From Chitinophagaceae bacterium (GTDB taxonomy: Bacteria; Bacteroidota; Bacteroidia; Chitinophagales; Chitinophagaceae): DNA of 64,000 bases. The notes under the pieces are model-generated. The model was not told the origin of the DNA, did no database searches, and was given only the letters and a program-made list of their open reading frames with translations. The stretch lies in the NCBI GenBank assembly GCA_016721385.1, contig JADKIE010000001.1, positions 552,501-616,500 of the forward strand. The letters run 5' to 3'. Of the stretch, positions 21,222 to 30,899 are shown in pieces (position 1 is the first letter of the stretch; the number at the start of each line of letters is the position of its first letter). The position numbers and the translations under genes were made by a program.

Positions 21222-22217
21222 TCAGCGCTTAGAAAAGCCTAACCAATCATTCGCATTTTTAAATAATAATTTTTCCTTTTGTGTGTTTGGCAAATGCATA
21301 CTTTCAATTAAATTTCCGGGATTATGCTCACCTAAAGGAAACGGATAATCACTACCCAGGCAAATTTTATCTTCGCCCATTACATCAATAATATATTGCA
21401 TTGCTTTAGTGTCATGCACCAAACTATCTATCCAAAATTTACCAATATAATCTCTTGGGTTTATGGCATTATCTATTGCAACTAAGTCGGGGCGTACATT
21501 ATAGCCATGTTCTATTCGTCCAATGGTTAACGGAAAACTACCGCCACCATGTGCAAAAGCCACTCTTAATTTTGGGAAGGTTTCTAAAACTCCGCCAAAA
21601 ATCATACTGCAAATTGCTCTGCTTGTTTCGGCAGGCATGCCCACTAACCAAGGCAACCAGTATTTTTGCATTTGCGTTTCACCCATCATTTCCCATGGAT
21701 GAATAAATAAGGCACAACCCAATTCTTCGGCCCTTTTGTAAAAAGGAAAGAATTTTTTATCCGATAAATTATCTCCATTAATGTTACTTCCAATTTCAAG
21801 CCCGGGCATTTTTAATTCGGTAAAACAGCGTTCCATTTCGGCTATTGCCAAATCCACATCTTGCAAGGGTACAGTTCCAATGCCAATAAATCGATTGGTG
21901 TTTTTTGCTACAGTATCTGCAATATGGTCATTAAAAAATTGGCTGGTTTCCAATCCATCTTTTGGCTTTGCCCAATAATTAAACAAAACCGGAATGGTAG
22001 AAAGCACCTGAACAGTTACATCCGTAACATCCATTTCTTTTAATCTAACATCGGCATCAAAGCAATTTTCTTCCACTTCTCTAAACAATTTATCGCCTTT
22101 CATCATACAGGCTTTACAATTGCGATGCTCTAAATGTATAAATTCGCCATAGCCAAATTTTTGAACCCAATTGGGCATTTTATCGGGCATTATATGTGTG
22201 TGAATGTCAATTTTCAA
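21222..22217 (-). CDS. 2-Amino-3-carboxymuconate-6-semialdehyde decarboxylase (ACMSD)
   Basis: This 331-residue zinc amidohydrolase-fold decarboxylase converts ACMS to 2-aminomuconate-6-semialdehyde, which diverts flux from quinolinate and NAD synthesis to catabolism. It has the metal motif MKIDIHTHIMPDKMPN, FIHPWEMMG, HGGGSFPLTIGRIEHGYNVR and the late aspartate in KICLGSDYPFPLGEHNPG. The frame is intact. It lies downstream of the 3-hydroxyanthranilate dioxygenase on the same strand, separated by an 87-base spacer filled by a 9-base repeat hairpin. Confidence 0.92.
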   Translation of the reverse strand: MKIDIHTHIMPDKMPNWVQKFGYGEFIHLEHRNCKACMMKGDKLFREVEENCFDADVRLKEMDVTDVTVQVLSTIPVLFNYWAKPKDGLETSQFFNDHIADTVAKNTNRFIGIGTVPLQDVDLAIAEMERCFTELKMPGLEIGSNINGDNLSDKKFFPFYKRAEELGCALFIHPWEMMGETQMQKYWLPWLVGMPAETSRAICSMIFGGVLETFPKLRVAFAHGGGSFPLTIGRIEHGYNVRPDLVAIDNAINPRDYIGKFWIDSLVHDTKAMQYIIDVMGEDKICLGSDYPFPLGEHNPGNLIESMHLPNTQKEKLLFKNANDWLGFSKR

Positions 22218-22296
22218 GTTTAGAAAGTTTAGAAAGTTTAGGAAGTTTAGGTTGAAGTAATCTAAACCTTCTAAACCCCTAAACTTTCTAAACCAA
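22216..22296. repeat. Inverted arrays of a 9-base repeat (AAGTTTAGA / TCTAAACTT)
   Basis: Four tandem units of AAGTTTAGA/G with a strict 9-base period are followed after about 10 bases by four inverted units (TCTAAACCT-like), also at 9-base spacing. The whole can fold into a long hairpin in the spacer between two minus-strand kynurenine genes. Confidence 0.8.
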
Positions 22297-22304
22297 TTAA
22301 TACA

Positions 22305-22829
22305 TTAGCTTTTTTTCACTGGTGGCGCCATTACACTTCCACATTTACTGCAAGTTCGTTTTTGCTCATCTTTATAAAAACCTTCCATTACCGGGGGCAA
22401 TTGGGCAACAATATCCGTAATTACTTTATACTCTTCGTACAATTTATTGCCACAGTTTTCGCAGTACCACAAAAAGCCATCTTCTTCATTTTCTCTTATT
22501 TTTTCAATTACAAGACCAACTGTACCGGCACCCCGTTGTGGGCTATGTGGTGTTTTTGCCGGCAGCAAAAACATATCACCTTCGTTTATGCAAATGTCTT
22601 TTGGCACGCCATCATCAATAATCTTTACAATAACATCCCCTTCAATTTGGTAAAATAATTCTTCGCTTTCGTTATAATGATAATCCTTTCGGCTATTTGG
22701 TCCGCCAACAATCATTACAATAAAATTTTCGGCATTTTTATATATGCATTGATTACCAACAGGAGGTTTTAACAAATCTCTATTTTCATCAATCCATTTT
22801 TTTAAATTAAACGGTGCTAATACTGCCAT
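22305..22829 (-). CDS. 3-Hydroxyanthranilate 3,4-dioxygenase
   Basis: This 174-residue cupin uses Fe(II) and O2 to open 3-hydroxyanthranilate to ACMS. The iron ligands lie in RKDYHYNESEELFYQIEGD and the later histidine in LLPAKTPHSPQRGAGTVGLV. The C-terminal CENCGNKLYEEY and CSKCG form the rubredoxin-like extra metal site of the bacterial enzyme. The frame is intact. It is followed by the decarboxylase that consumes its product, and it is divergent from the semialdehyde dehydrogenase. Confidence 0.94.
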   Translation of the reverse strand: MAVLAPFNLKKWIDENRDLLKPPVGNQCIYKNAENFIVMIVGGPNSRKDYHYNESEELFYQIEGDVIVKIIDDGVPKDICINEGDMFLLPAKTPHSPQRGAGTVGLVIEKIRENEEDGFLWYCENCGNKLYEEYKVITDIVAQLPPVMEGFYKDEQKRTCSKCGSVMAPPVKKS

Positions 22830-22880
22830 AGCAAATTATTTTAGAGTTGTAAGATAATTATTTTTATGTAACCGGCAGTA

Positions 22881-22922
22881 GTTTTTCATAGCAACATCGT
22901 TGTGTCACTCTCTTGTGCTATA
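22881..22922 (-). repeat. Dispersed upstream element, copy 2 (GTGACACAAC type)
   Basis: On the minus strand it reads GCACAAGAGAGTGACACAAC, then GATGTTGCTATGAAAA, upstream of the dioxygenase gene and in the same orientation as it. Confidence 0.6.
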
Positions 22923-23015
22923 TACCATCATTGAACTTTTCCACCGTTTTCTCCATCACTATTCTATATTAAAATTTTCAATTTTCAACTCTCTATTTTC
23001 CACTAACTTTATAGC

Positions 23016-24477
23016 ATGAATCTTAGCATTCCATATCATTTAGAAAATTTTATTGGTGGCAATTTTATTGGTCCGTTAAGTGGCGAATTTTTAGACAATG
23101 TTAATCCGGCTACTGCAGAAGTTTACGGACAAATACCTAACAGTAATAAAAAAGATATAGATATAGCTGTAAAAGCTGCTCAAAAAGCATTTGTGGAATG
23201 GAGTGCAACCTCAGCCGAAAAACGTTTTTTAATTTTAAATAAAATTGCCGATTTAATTGATGTATATATTGATGAATTAGCTTTAGCCGAAACGAACGAT
23301 AATGGCAAACCATTATGGTTAAGCAAGCAAGTAGATATAAAAAGAGCCTCTGAAAATTTCAGGTTTTTTGCTACTGCTATCATGCACTTTGCAAGCGAAA
23401 GCCATTTTACCAACGATAAAAATGCTATCAATTATACTTTACGCCAACCTGTTGGTATTGTTGGTTGCATATCGCCATGGAATTTACCGCTGTATTTATT
23501 TACCTGGAAAATAGCTCCGGCATTAGCTGCCGGCAATTGCGTAATTGCTAAGCCAAGTGAAGTAACACCAGCATCTGCCTTTTTGCTAGCAAAAATTTGT
23601 AAAGAAGCCGGGATGCCCGATGGAGTTTTAAATATTGTACACGGCGATGGTCCAAGTTGCGGCGAAGCCATTGTTAAGCACCACGATATTAAAGCTATTT
23701 CATTTACAGGAAGTACAAAAGCAGGAGAACGAATTGCAAGCATTGCTGCGCCCATGTTTAAAAAACTTTCACTTGAGTTAGGCGGTAAAAACCCTAACAT
23801 TATTTTTGCGGATTGCAATTGGGAAAAAATGCTAAAAGAAACCATTCGGTCATCTTTTGCAAAACCAGGGACAAATATGTTTGTGTGGCAGCAGAATACT
23901 TGTTGAAAAAAGTATTTACGAAAAATTTAAAACCGAATTTATTGAAAAAGCAAAACAACTAACAGTAGGCGATCCGCTAAATGAAAAAAGCAAGCAAGGT
24001 GCTATTGTAAGCAAAATCCATTTCGATAAAATTATAAATTGTATTGAATTAGCAAAGCAAGAAGGTGGTATAATTTTAAGTGGTGGCAATACAGTTAAAT
24101 TAGAGGGCAGATGTGCTAATGGCTATTTTATTGAACCAACAATTATTGAGGGACTTAATCAGCAATGTAAAACTAACCAAGATGAAATTTTTGGGCCGGT
24201 TGTAACCATACAACCTTTTGAAACAATTGAAGAAGCCCTGGAGTTAAGTAACTGTACAGGCTATGGGCTTGCCGCCAGTGTATGGACACAAGATATTAGC
24301 AAAGCAACCCAAATGGCTGCAAAATTACAAAGTGGTATTGTTTGGGTAAATTGTTGGCTGCTCAGAGATTTACGTACACCTTTTGGCGGTGTAAAAAACA
24401 GTGGCATTGGCAGAGAAGGCGGTTGGGATGCGTTAAAGTTTTTTACAGAGCAGAAGAATGTATGTATACAATATTAA
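23016..24477 (+). CDS. Aldehyde dehydrogenase, probable 2-aminomuconic semialdehyde dehydrogenase (one frameshift)
   Basis: This NAD(P)-dependent aldehyde dehydrogenase has about 487 residues. The sequence includes GCISPWNLPLYLFTWKIAPA, ISFTGSTKAGERIA, LELGGKNPNIIFADCNW with its catalytic glutamate, and the catalytic cysteine region NQGQICLCGSRILVEKSIYE. An extra A at about 23863 separates the two halves. The family contains betaine, hydroxymuconic and aminomuconic semialdehyde dehydrogenases. Its place among kynurenine genes supports oxidation of 2-aminomuconate semialdehyde to 2-aminomuconate. That substrate is inferred from context. Confidence 0.9.
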
Positions 24478-24480
24478 ATA

Positions 24481-24535
24481 ACCGCAAAGTCGCTAACATA
24501 CAAAGAAACTTAACGGCTTTGCGTATTAGCGGTTA
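24481..24535. repeat. Partial inverted repeat (ACCGCAAAG type)
   Basis: ACCGCAAAGTCGCTAACATA at the left and GGCTTTGCGTATTAGCGGTT at the right are imperfect inverted arms related to the repeat at 6636-6716. It fills the spacer between the dehydrogenase and the deaminase. Confidence 0.5.
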
Positions 24536-24538
24536 AAT

Positions 24539-24958
24539 ATGAGTAACGAAATAATAAAAACAGAAACAGCAGCAAAACCTTTAGGTGCATACCCACATGC
24601 AAGAAAAGTAGGCAAACTACTTTTTCTATCCGGTATTGGAAGCCGAAAAGCTACCGATAACTCTATTCCCGGATTAGAGTTAGATGCTAATGGAAATATT
24701 ATTAAATACGATATTGCAGCAGAAACGCATCAATGTTTTGCCAATGTAAAAGCTGTACTGGAAGCCAGTGGAAGTAGTTGGGATAAAATAATTGATGTAA
24801 CTGTTTTTTTAACAAACATGAAAAAAGACTTTGCTATTTACAATAAAATTTATGCAGAATATTTCACAAATGTGCAAGCATGCAGAACAACGGTAGAAGT
24901 AAAAAGCTTACCAACGCCTATTTGTATTGAATTAAAAGTAATAGCGTCTTTAGATTAG
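24539..24958 (+). CDS. RidA-family protein, probable 2-aminomuconate deaminase
   Basis: This 139-residue protein of the RidA/YjgF/UK114 fold shows AAKPLGAYPHARKVGKLLFL, ANVKAVLEASGSSWDKIIDV, VFLTNMKKDFAIYNKIYAEY and VEVKSLPTPICIELKVIA. Most relatives hydrolyse reactive imines. One branch (AmnD/NbaF-like) deaminates 2-aminomuconate, the product of the dehydrogenase just upstream, and the position makes that the best guess. The frame is intact. Confidence 0.85.
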   Translation: MSNEIIKTETAAKPLGAYPHARKVGKLLFLSGIGSRKATDNSIPGLELDANGNIIKYDIAAETHQCFANVKAVLEASGSSWDKIIDVTVFLTNMKKDFAIYNKIYAEYFTNVQACRTTVEVKSLPTPICIELKVIASLD

Positions 24959-24982
24959 AAAAGTGATTGTTATGATTATTAA

Positions 24983-25031
24983 GATTTACGCAGATAAAAT
25001 CATAACAATTGATTACTATCATAAAAATTTG
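24983..25031 (+). repeat. Dispersed 50-bp intergenic repeat, copy 2
   Basis: CAGATAAAATCATAACAATT, then ATCATAAAAATTTGCGT, closely matches the copies near 21155 and 26336. It lies just upstream of kynureninase. Confidence 0.65.
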
Positions 25032-25046
25032 CGTCAATAGACTAAG

Positions 25047-26317
25047 ATGATATTTGAAAATAATTTAGCATTTGCAAAACAACTTGATGACCAGGATACT
25101 TTAAAACATTTTAAAGAACAATTTTATATTCCGGTTATTAATGGAAAGGAATCTATATACTTTACAGGTAATTCGTTAGGCTTGCAACCAAAAACAACAC
25201 AGGATTATGTAACCGACGAATTAGAAGATTGGGCAAACTTTGGAGTAGAAGGCCATTTTCATGCAACAAATCCTTGGTTTAGTTATCACGAAATATTTCC
25301 CCAACAGTTATCAAAAATTGTTGGCGCATTGCCTCAGGAAATTGTTGTAATGAATCAACTAACGGTGAATTTGCATTTACTAATGACTACATTTTATCGA
25401 CCTACAAAAGAACGCTACAAAATTATTTGCGAAGCAAAAGCATTTCCATCCGATCAATATGCAATTGAATCTCAAGTAAAAATCAATGGTTTTAATGTTG
25501 ATGATGCCATTATAGAAGTATGGCCAAGAGAAGGCGAACATGTAATTACTACTGAAGATATTTTATCTGTCATTAAGCAACATGACCATTCCATTGCCTT
25601 GGTTTTATTTGGCGGAGTAAATTATTATAGCGGCCAGGTTTTTGATATGGAATTAATAACGAGGGCAGCGCATGAAACCGGTGCCTACTGTGGATTTGAT
25701 CTTGCACATGCCGCAGGTAATATTGAATTACAATTACACAAGTGGAATGTAGATTTTGCCTGTTGGTGCAGCTATAAATATTTAAACAGTGGGCCAGGTG
25801 GTGTTGCAGGTGCATTTATACACCAACAACATATTGGTAATAGAAATTTACAAAGGCTTGCAGGTTGGTGGGGACATGATAAATCAACCCGGTTTAAAAT
25901 GGAAAAAGGATTTAATCCAATAGAATCGGCCGAAGGTTGGCAATTAAGTAATGCGCCTATTTTATCCATGGCTGCACACAAAGCAGCTTTAGATATTTTT
26001 GAAGATGCAGGAATGGAGAATTTAATTGCAAAAGGAAAACAGTTAAGCAATTATTTATTGTTCATTTTAGATGAAATTAATGCTGGCTTAAAAGAAAAAA
26101 TGATTGAGGTAATAACACCACGTAATAATAAAGGTTGCCAGGTAAGTATGCTAATGTTACAAAAAGGAAAGAAGTTTTTGAAGCATTGAAACAAAATGGC
26201 GTTATTGCCGATTGGCGTGAGCCTAATGTTATAAGAGTTGCTCCTGCACCTTTATATAATACGTTTGAAGATGTTTATCATTTTGGACAAATTGTAAAGC
26301 AAATTTTAGATAACTGA
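25047..26317 (+). CDS. kynU: Kynureninase (one frameshift)
   Basis: This PLP enzyme cleaves kynurenine or 3-hydroxykynurenine to alanine and (3-hydroxy)anthranilate. The sequence includes YFTGNSLGLQPK, GVEGHFHATNPWFSYHE, CGFDLAHAAGNIELQLHKWN, and the PLP lysine in CWCSYKYLNSGPGGVAGAF. The C-terminus GVIADWREPNVIRVAPAPLY is in another frame. One A is missing at about 26172. The restored protein of about 423 residues is of normal length. It lies between the deaminase and kynurenine monooxygenase on the same strand. Confidence 0.94.
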
Positions 26318-26335
26318 TATGTATGATTATGATGA

Positions 26336-26390
26336 TTTAGCAGATAAAATCATAATCAATCTTAACCATCATAAAAATCTGTGTTCAAAA
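26336..26390 (+). repeat. Dispersed 50-bp intergenic repeat, copy 3
   Basis: AGCAGATAAAATCATAATCA, then CCATCATAAAAATCTGTGTT, is the best match to copy 1 (on the other strand at 21155). It fills the spacer before the monooxygenase. Confidence 0.7.
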
Positions 26391-26392
26391 AA

Positions 26393-27731
26393 ATGAAAAA
26401 AGAAACAACCATTATTGGAGCTGGTTTAGTAGGCTCATTACTCTCTATTTATTTAAGTAAAAGAGGTTATAAAGTTACGTTATACGAACGACGGAGAGAT
26501 ATGCGTAAAGAAACCATGTCTGCCGGTAAATCCATCAACCTTGCTTTAAGCGACAGAGGAATAAAAGCTTTGGAAGAAATAGGAATTATTGATGAAATAA
26601 AAAAGATTTCGATACCCATGCATGGAAGATATATTCATAATGCAGATGGAACAACAGCTTACCAACCTTATGGAAACGAAGGGCAGTTTATTAACTCCGT
26701 TTCTAGAGGCGAATTGAATAAAAATTGATGGACTTAGCCGAGCAAAATGGTGTAGAACTTAATTTTAACCAAAATGTGAGCATATTGATTTTAACAACAA
26801 GCAAATAAAATTTGAAAACGGCAATGGCCATCAGCTATCAACTATTAATTACCAACTTGCTTTTGGAAGTGATGGCGCTTTTTCCGCCGCAAGGTTATCG
26901 CATCAATTGCAACATGACAAGTTTCAGTATCAGCAATATTATATAGATTTTGGCTACAAGGAATTAAATATTCCTCCCGACAAAATGGTGAATTTCAATT
27001 AGAAAAAATGCATTACATATTTGGCCAAGAGGAAATTACATGCTAATTGCATTGCCAAATATTGATGGAAAGCTTTACCTGCACTTTATTTTTTCCGTTT
27101 GAGGGTGAGCCTTCTTTTGCTACTTTAACGTCTGCTGAAAAAGTTAATCAATTTTGAAAAAACATTTGCCGATGCATATCTGTTAATGCCTACTTTAACA
27201 GAAGATTTTTTTACTAACCCAACATCTTCGTTAGTAACAGTAAGGTGTACCCCTTGGGTAAGAGACGATACGTTTGCATTACTTTGTGTTGCCGCACATG
27301 CTGTTGTGCCATTTTTTGGGCAAGGCATGAACTGTGGCTTTGAAGATTGCAGTGTATTAAATAGTTTAATTGATAAGCATAACGAAAACTGGCAACTTAT
27401 TTTACAAGAATATCAAAAACTAAGAAAACCCGATGGCGATGCCATTGCAGAATTAGCTTTAAATAATTTTGTAGAAATGAGAGATAAGGTAGCTAATCCT
27501 AAATTTTTATTACAGAAAAAAATTGAAGCGGCATTTAGCAAAAAATATCCTGATAAATGGATTCCGGCTTACACACAAGTAACTTTTAGCCCACAAATAC
27601 GATACAGCGATGCTTTAAAAAATAGCATTAAACAGCAAGCTATAATGGATGAAGTAATGAAAATAGAAGATATTGAAAATTGTTGGCAAAGCGAATTAAT
27701 AGAAAAAAAAATGCTTGCATTGCTAAGTTGA
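26393..27731 (+). CDS. kmo: Kynurenine 3-monooxygenase (five or more frameshifts)
   Basis: This FAD-dependent hydroxylase converts kynurenine to 3-hydroxykynurenine. The start MKKETTIIGAGLVGSLLSIY carries the GxGxxG FAD motif. The sequence continues with AGKSINLALSDRGIKALEEI and later GCF-type motifs (FFGQGMNCGFEDCSVL). Between 26720 and 27160 the frame breaks at about 26722, 26776, 26980, 27072 and 27155. Correcting them gives a readable family sequence (for example FGSDGAFSAARLSHQLQ and LHIWPRGNYMLIALPNIDGS). The C-terminal membrane-associated region is complete. The indels are denser here than elsewhere, so a real pseudogene cannot be excluded. Confidence 0.88.
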
Positions 27732-27750
27732 TGACCAGAGAAATATAATT

Positions 27751-27784
27751 GAACGTAATGCGACGCCACTAAAGTTGCAAAATG
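27751..27784 (+). repeat. Dispersed upstream element, copy 3 (TGCGACGCCA type)
   Basis: ACGTAATGCGACGCCACTAA, then AGTTGCAAAATG, lies upstream of the PaiB-like gene on its coding strand. Confidence 0.6.
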
Positions 27785-27811
27785 AACAAATGCTTGTAAC
27801 AAAAAATATTT

Positions 27812-28426
27812 ATGTACAAATTTCCATATTATACCGAGTCTGACAATAAAAAGGTTATTGATTTTATAAAAGAAAATGCTTTTGCCATAATTACAGGTAT
27901 AGGCGAAAATTTTCCGGTGGCAACCCATATTCCTTTGGTGATTGAAGAAAAAGATGGTAAGATTTTTTTACATGGGCACTTGCTGAGAAAAACGGATCAT
28001 CATTTAGCTTTTGAAAAAAATAAAAATGTATTAGTCATCTTTAACGGACCCAATTGCTATGTAAGTGCAAGTTGGTACACTACTCCCGAGGTTGGCTCCA
28101 CTTGGAATTATATGACAGTGCATGCAAGGGGGAAAATTTGTTTTACGAATGAAGAAGGCACTTACAATGCAGTAAAAGCCATTAGCGATAAGCATGAAGG
28201 AACAGAAACATTAGCAGCTTTCAACAATTTATCTAAAGAATATATTAGCCAAATGATGAAAGCAATTGTTGGTTTTAGCATTGAAGTAGAAAGTTTCGAG
28301 AATACATTTAAATTAAGCCAAAATAGAGATGAAGCATCTCAAAAAAATATTATTGAACAATTGAATAAAAGAGGCGATTTTAACTCGGCTGCAATTGCGG
28401 AAAAAATGAGTAAATGGAATAGTTAG
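27812..28426 (+). CDS. PaiB-like FMN-binding regulator family protein
   Basis: This 204-residue flavin-reductase-like split barrel of the PaiB family starts MYKFPYYTESDNKKVIDFIK and includes GENFPVATHIPLVIEEKDGK, HGHLLRKTDHH and the conserved YVSASWYTTPEVGSTWNYM. Family members bind FMN and were first described as negative regulators of protease and sporulation genes. Its job here is unknown. The frame is intact. Confidence 0.88.
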   Translation: MYKFPYYTESDNKKVIDFIKENAFAIITGIGENFPVATHIPLVIEEKDGKIFLHGHLLRKTDHHLAFEKNKNVLVIFNGPNCYVSASWYTTPEVGSTWNYMTVHARGKICFTNEEGTYNAVKAISDKHEGTETLAAFNNLSKEYISQMMKAIVGFSIEVESFENTFKLSQNRDEASQKNIIEQLNKRGDFNSAAIAEKMSKWNS

Positions 28427-28472
28427 TTATTATTGGTGTTTAAATAAAATATATTCGGACATTTGCAACACC

Positions 28473-30032
28473 ATGGCTTCCATTCAGCGTCGAACAAAAT
28501 TTTACTTTCTTTCCTTTTTAAAACACGATTTTAAAGCCAGCATTACTGTTTTTTTTGTAGCATTACCCTTATGTTTAGCAATATCACAAGCTTCCGGTGC
28601 TCCATTTTATTCAGGTTTATTAGCTGGTATAATTGGCGGATTAATTGTATCACTTATCAGCGGCTCTCAATTAAGTGTTAGTGGCCCTGCGGCAGGCTTA
28701 ACGGCCATTTGCTCAGCCGCAATAATTAATTTAGGCAGTATAGAAATATTTTTTCTGTCGGTAGCACTTGCCGGTATTTTGCAAATTCTTTTGGGCGTTT
28801 TTAAATTGGGTGGATTTACACACTTCATTCCATCTTCGGTTATAAAAGGTATGCTTACGGCAATTGGAATCATTCTTATTTCAAAACAAATACCACTATT
28901 ACTTGGGTATAATCAGCCGGAATATTGGTCGAATGAGCTATTTAATATTTTTACACTAAACAATGCATTTTCTCATATTGGCAGTTTGTACAAACATACA
29001 TCTGCAGGTGCAATTATTATTGCTTTAGCTTCTTTATTATTTTTAATTATTTGGAAAAAAACATTAGCCAAAAAGATAGAATTCCTTCCGGCCTCGTTTA
29101 TTACTGTATTGTTTGGCTCTTTGCTTGCAATTGCTTTTAATACTTATTTGCCTTCGGTGCAATTGAAGCCTTCGCATTTTGTAAATATTCCTATCAATAT
29201 TTTTTCGCAAGTAAAATTTCCAAATTTTGGTGCTTTACTCACCAATGCTGCCATTTGGGAAACCGCTATTTTAATTTGTTTTGTAGCAACTTTAGAAACT
29301 TTGTTAAGTATTGAGGCCATTGATAAAATAGATCCGCACAAACGTATAACCCCTCAAAACAGAGAATTAATTGCACAAGGCACCGGCAATTTTATCAGTG
29401 GTTTGCTGGGCGGAATTCCAATTACCGCCGTAATTGTAAGAAGCTCCGCCAATGCAGAAGCTGGTGCAAAAACAAAATTATCGGGCTTTACACATGGGCT
29501 TTGGCTTTTAATTGTTATCCTATTTGCTATACCGCTTGTTAACATGATTCCATTTTGCGTATTGGCTGTAATCCTTATTCGTACAGGATATAATCTTGCA
29601 AAACCCAAAATGATATACGCCGTTTACAAGCAAGGCCGGGAGCAATTTATGCCCTATATTATAACTGTTGCTGCCATACTTTTTACAGATATTTTAAAAG
29701 GCGTATTAATTGGTATAATTTATAGCATATATTTTTTAATAAAACATACTTATAAAGCCGGCTATGTAATAAAAGAAAGAAAAGAAGGACACAGTAAACA
29801 TTATACAATGGAGCTTGCATTAAATGTAAGTTTTCTTAATAAAAAAAGAATACGTGACGTGCTAGACAAAATACCCGCCTACTCTATTGTAGAAATAATA
29901 GGCACAGATAGTGTTTATATTGATAACGATATTCTGGAAATTTTTCAGGAAGACAAATTAAAAGGACACGACAAGCATATTCAATTACTTTTAAAAGATA
30001 TAAAAGAAGTAGAAGTTATTGAACTTCATTAA
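28473..30032 (+). CDS. SulP family anion transporter
   Basis: This 519-residue inner-membrane transporter of the SLC26/SulP family has about 11-12 hydrophobic segments and the family sequence VFFVALPLCLAISQASGAPF, GSQLSVSGPAAGLTAICSAA, ISGLLGGIPITAVIVRSSAN. Related proteins carry sulfate or bicarbonate, some with Na+. The C-terminal cytosolic part is shorter than a full STAS domain and ends LLLKDIKEVEVIELH. The frame is intact. No carbonic anhydrase gene is adjacent, so the substrate is open. Confidence 0.9.
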   Translation: MASIQRRTKFYFLSFLKHDFKASITVFFVALPLCLAISQASGAPFYSGLLAGIIGGLIVSLISGSQLSVSGPAAGLTAICSAAIINLGSIEIFFLSVALAGILQILLGVFKLGGFTHFIPSSVIKGMLTAIGIILISKQIPLLLGYNQPEYWSNELFNIFTLNNAFSHIGSLYKHTSAGAIIIALASLLFLIIWKKTLAKKIEFLPASFITVLFGSLLAIAFNTYLPSVQLKPSHFVNIPINIFSQVKFPNFGALLTNAAIWETAILICFVATLETLLSIEAIDKIDPHKRITPQNRELIAQGTGNFISGLLGGIPITAVIVRSSANAEAGAKTKLSGFTHGLWLLIVILFAIPLVNMIPFCVLAVILIRTGYNLAKPKMIYAVYKQGREQFMPYIITVAAILFTDILKGVLIGIIYSIYFLIKHTYKAGYVIKERKEGHSKHYTMELALNVSFLNKKRIRDVLDKIPAYSIVEIIGTDSVYIDNDILEIFQEDKLKGHDKHIQLLLKDIKEVEVIELH

Positions 30033-30065
30033 ATATTAAAACAACAAAGAAATTATCTTTACAGC

Positions 30066-30890
30066 ATGAATCGTAATCAAATAATTGAACAAATTCAACA
30101 AAAAAAATCTTACCTCTGCGTTGGATTAGATACTGATATCACCAAAATGCCAAAGCATTTACAACAACACCCTGATGCTGTGTTTGAATTTAATAAACAA
30201 ATTATTGATGCTACTAAGGACTTGTGTGTTAGTTATAAAATAAATACTGCTTTTTATGAGGCAATGGGATTGAAAGGTTGGGAAGATATGGAGAAAACAG
30301 TTAATTATATCCCGGCAGAGCATTTTAAAATTGCCGATGCCAAACGTGGTGATATAGGTAACACATCCTCTCAATATGCAAAAGCATTTTTTGAAACTTT
30401 AAATTTTGATGCCATAACTGTAGCTCCCTACATGGGAGAAGATAGTATTCGCCCTTTTTTAGAATATGAAAATAAATGGACAATAGTTTTAGGATTAACC
30501 AGTAATAAAGGCGCTGCAGATTTTGAAATGCTTAAAATTGAAAATGGGGATGATAGAAATTTAAGAAGCGAATATCTTTACGAAAAAGTTTTAAACACTG
30601 TAAGTAAGTGGGGCAATCAAAATAATTTAATGTTTGTAACAGGCGCTACCCAGGCAACAGAATTTGAAAATATAAGAAGTATTATCCCTGATAATTTTTT
30701 ATTAGTGCCCGGCGTTGGTTTTCAGGGAGGAAGTTTGGAAGAAGTGAGTAAGCATGGCATGAATAAAGATTGCGGCTTACTGGTAAATGCCAGCCGTGCC
30801 ATTATTTATGCAAGCGAAAAAGAAGATTTTGCTGATGAGGCCAGATCTATTGCACATCAATATCAAAATGAAATGGCTGGTTATTTATAA
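30066..30890 (+). CDS. pyrF: Orotidine 5'-phosphate decarboxylase
   Basis: This 274-residue enzyme makes UMP from OMP. It shows YLCVGLDTDITKMPKHLQ near the start and the catalytic K-DAKRGD motif in KIADAKRGDIGNTSSQYAKA, then VTVAPYMGED-like DAITVAPYMGEDSIRPFLEY and a C-terminal LLVPGVGFQGG phosphate loop. The length and the motif spacing are those of the longer (mycobacterial-type) PyrF. The frame is intact. Confidence 0.94.
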   Translation: MNRNQIIEQIQQKKSYLCVGLDTDITKMPKHLQQHPDAVFEFNKQIIDATKDLCVSYKINTAFYEAMGLKGWEDMEKTVNYIPAEHFKIADAKRGDIGNTSSQYAKAFFETLNFDAITVAPYMGEDSIRPFLEYENKWTIVLGLTSNKGAADFEMLKIENGDDRNLRSEYLYEKVLNTVSKWGNQNNLMFVTGATQATEFENIRSIIPDNFLLVPGVGFQGGSLEEVSKHGMNKDCGLLVNASRAIIYASEKEDFADEARSIAHQYQNEMAGYL

Positions 30891-30899
30891 AATTAAAAG

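Noticed and set aside
22216..22296. CRISPR-like array of short repeats
   Set aside because: The period is 9 bases with no spacers of 30-40 bases, and no cas gene is nearby. It is a slippage-type inverted repeat.
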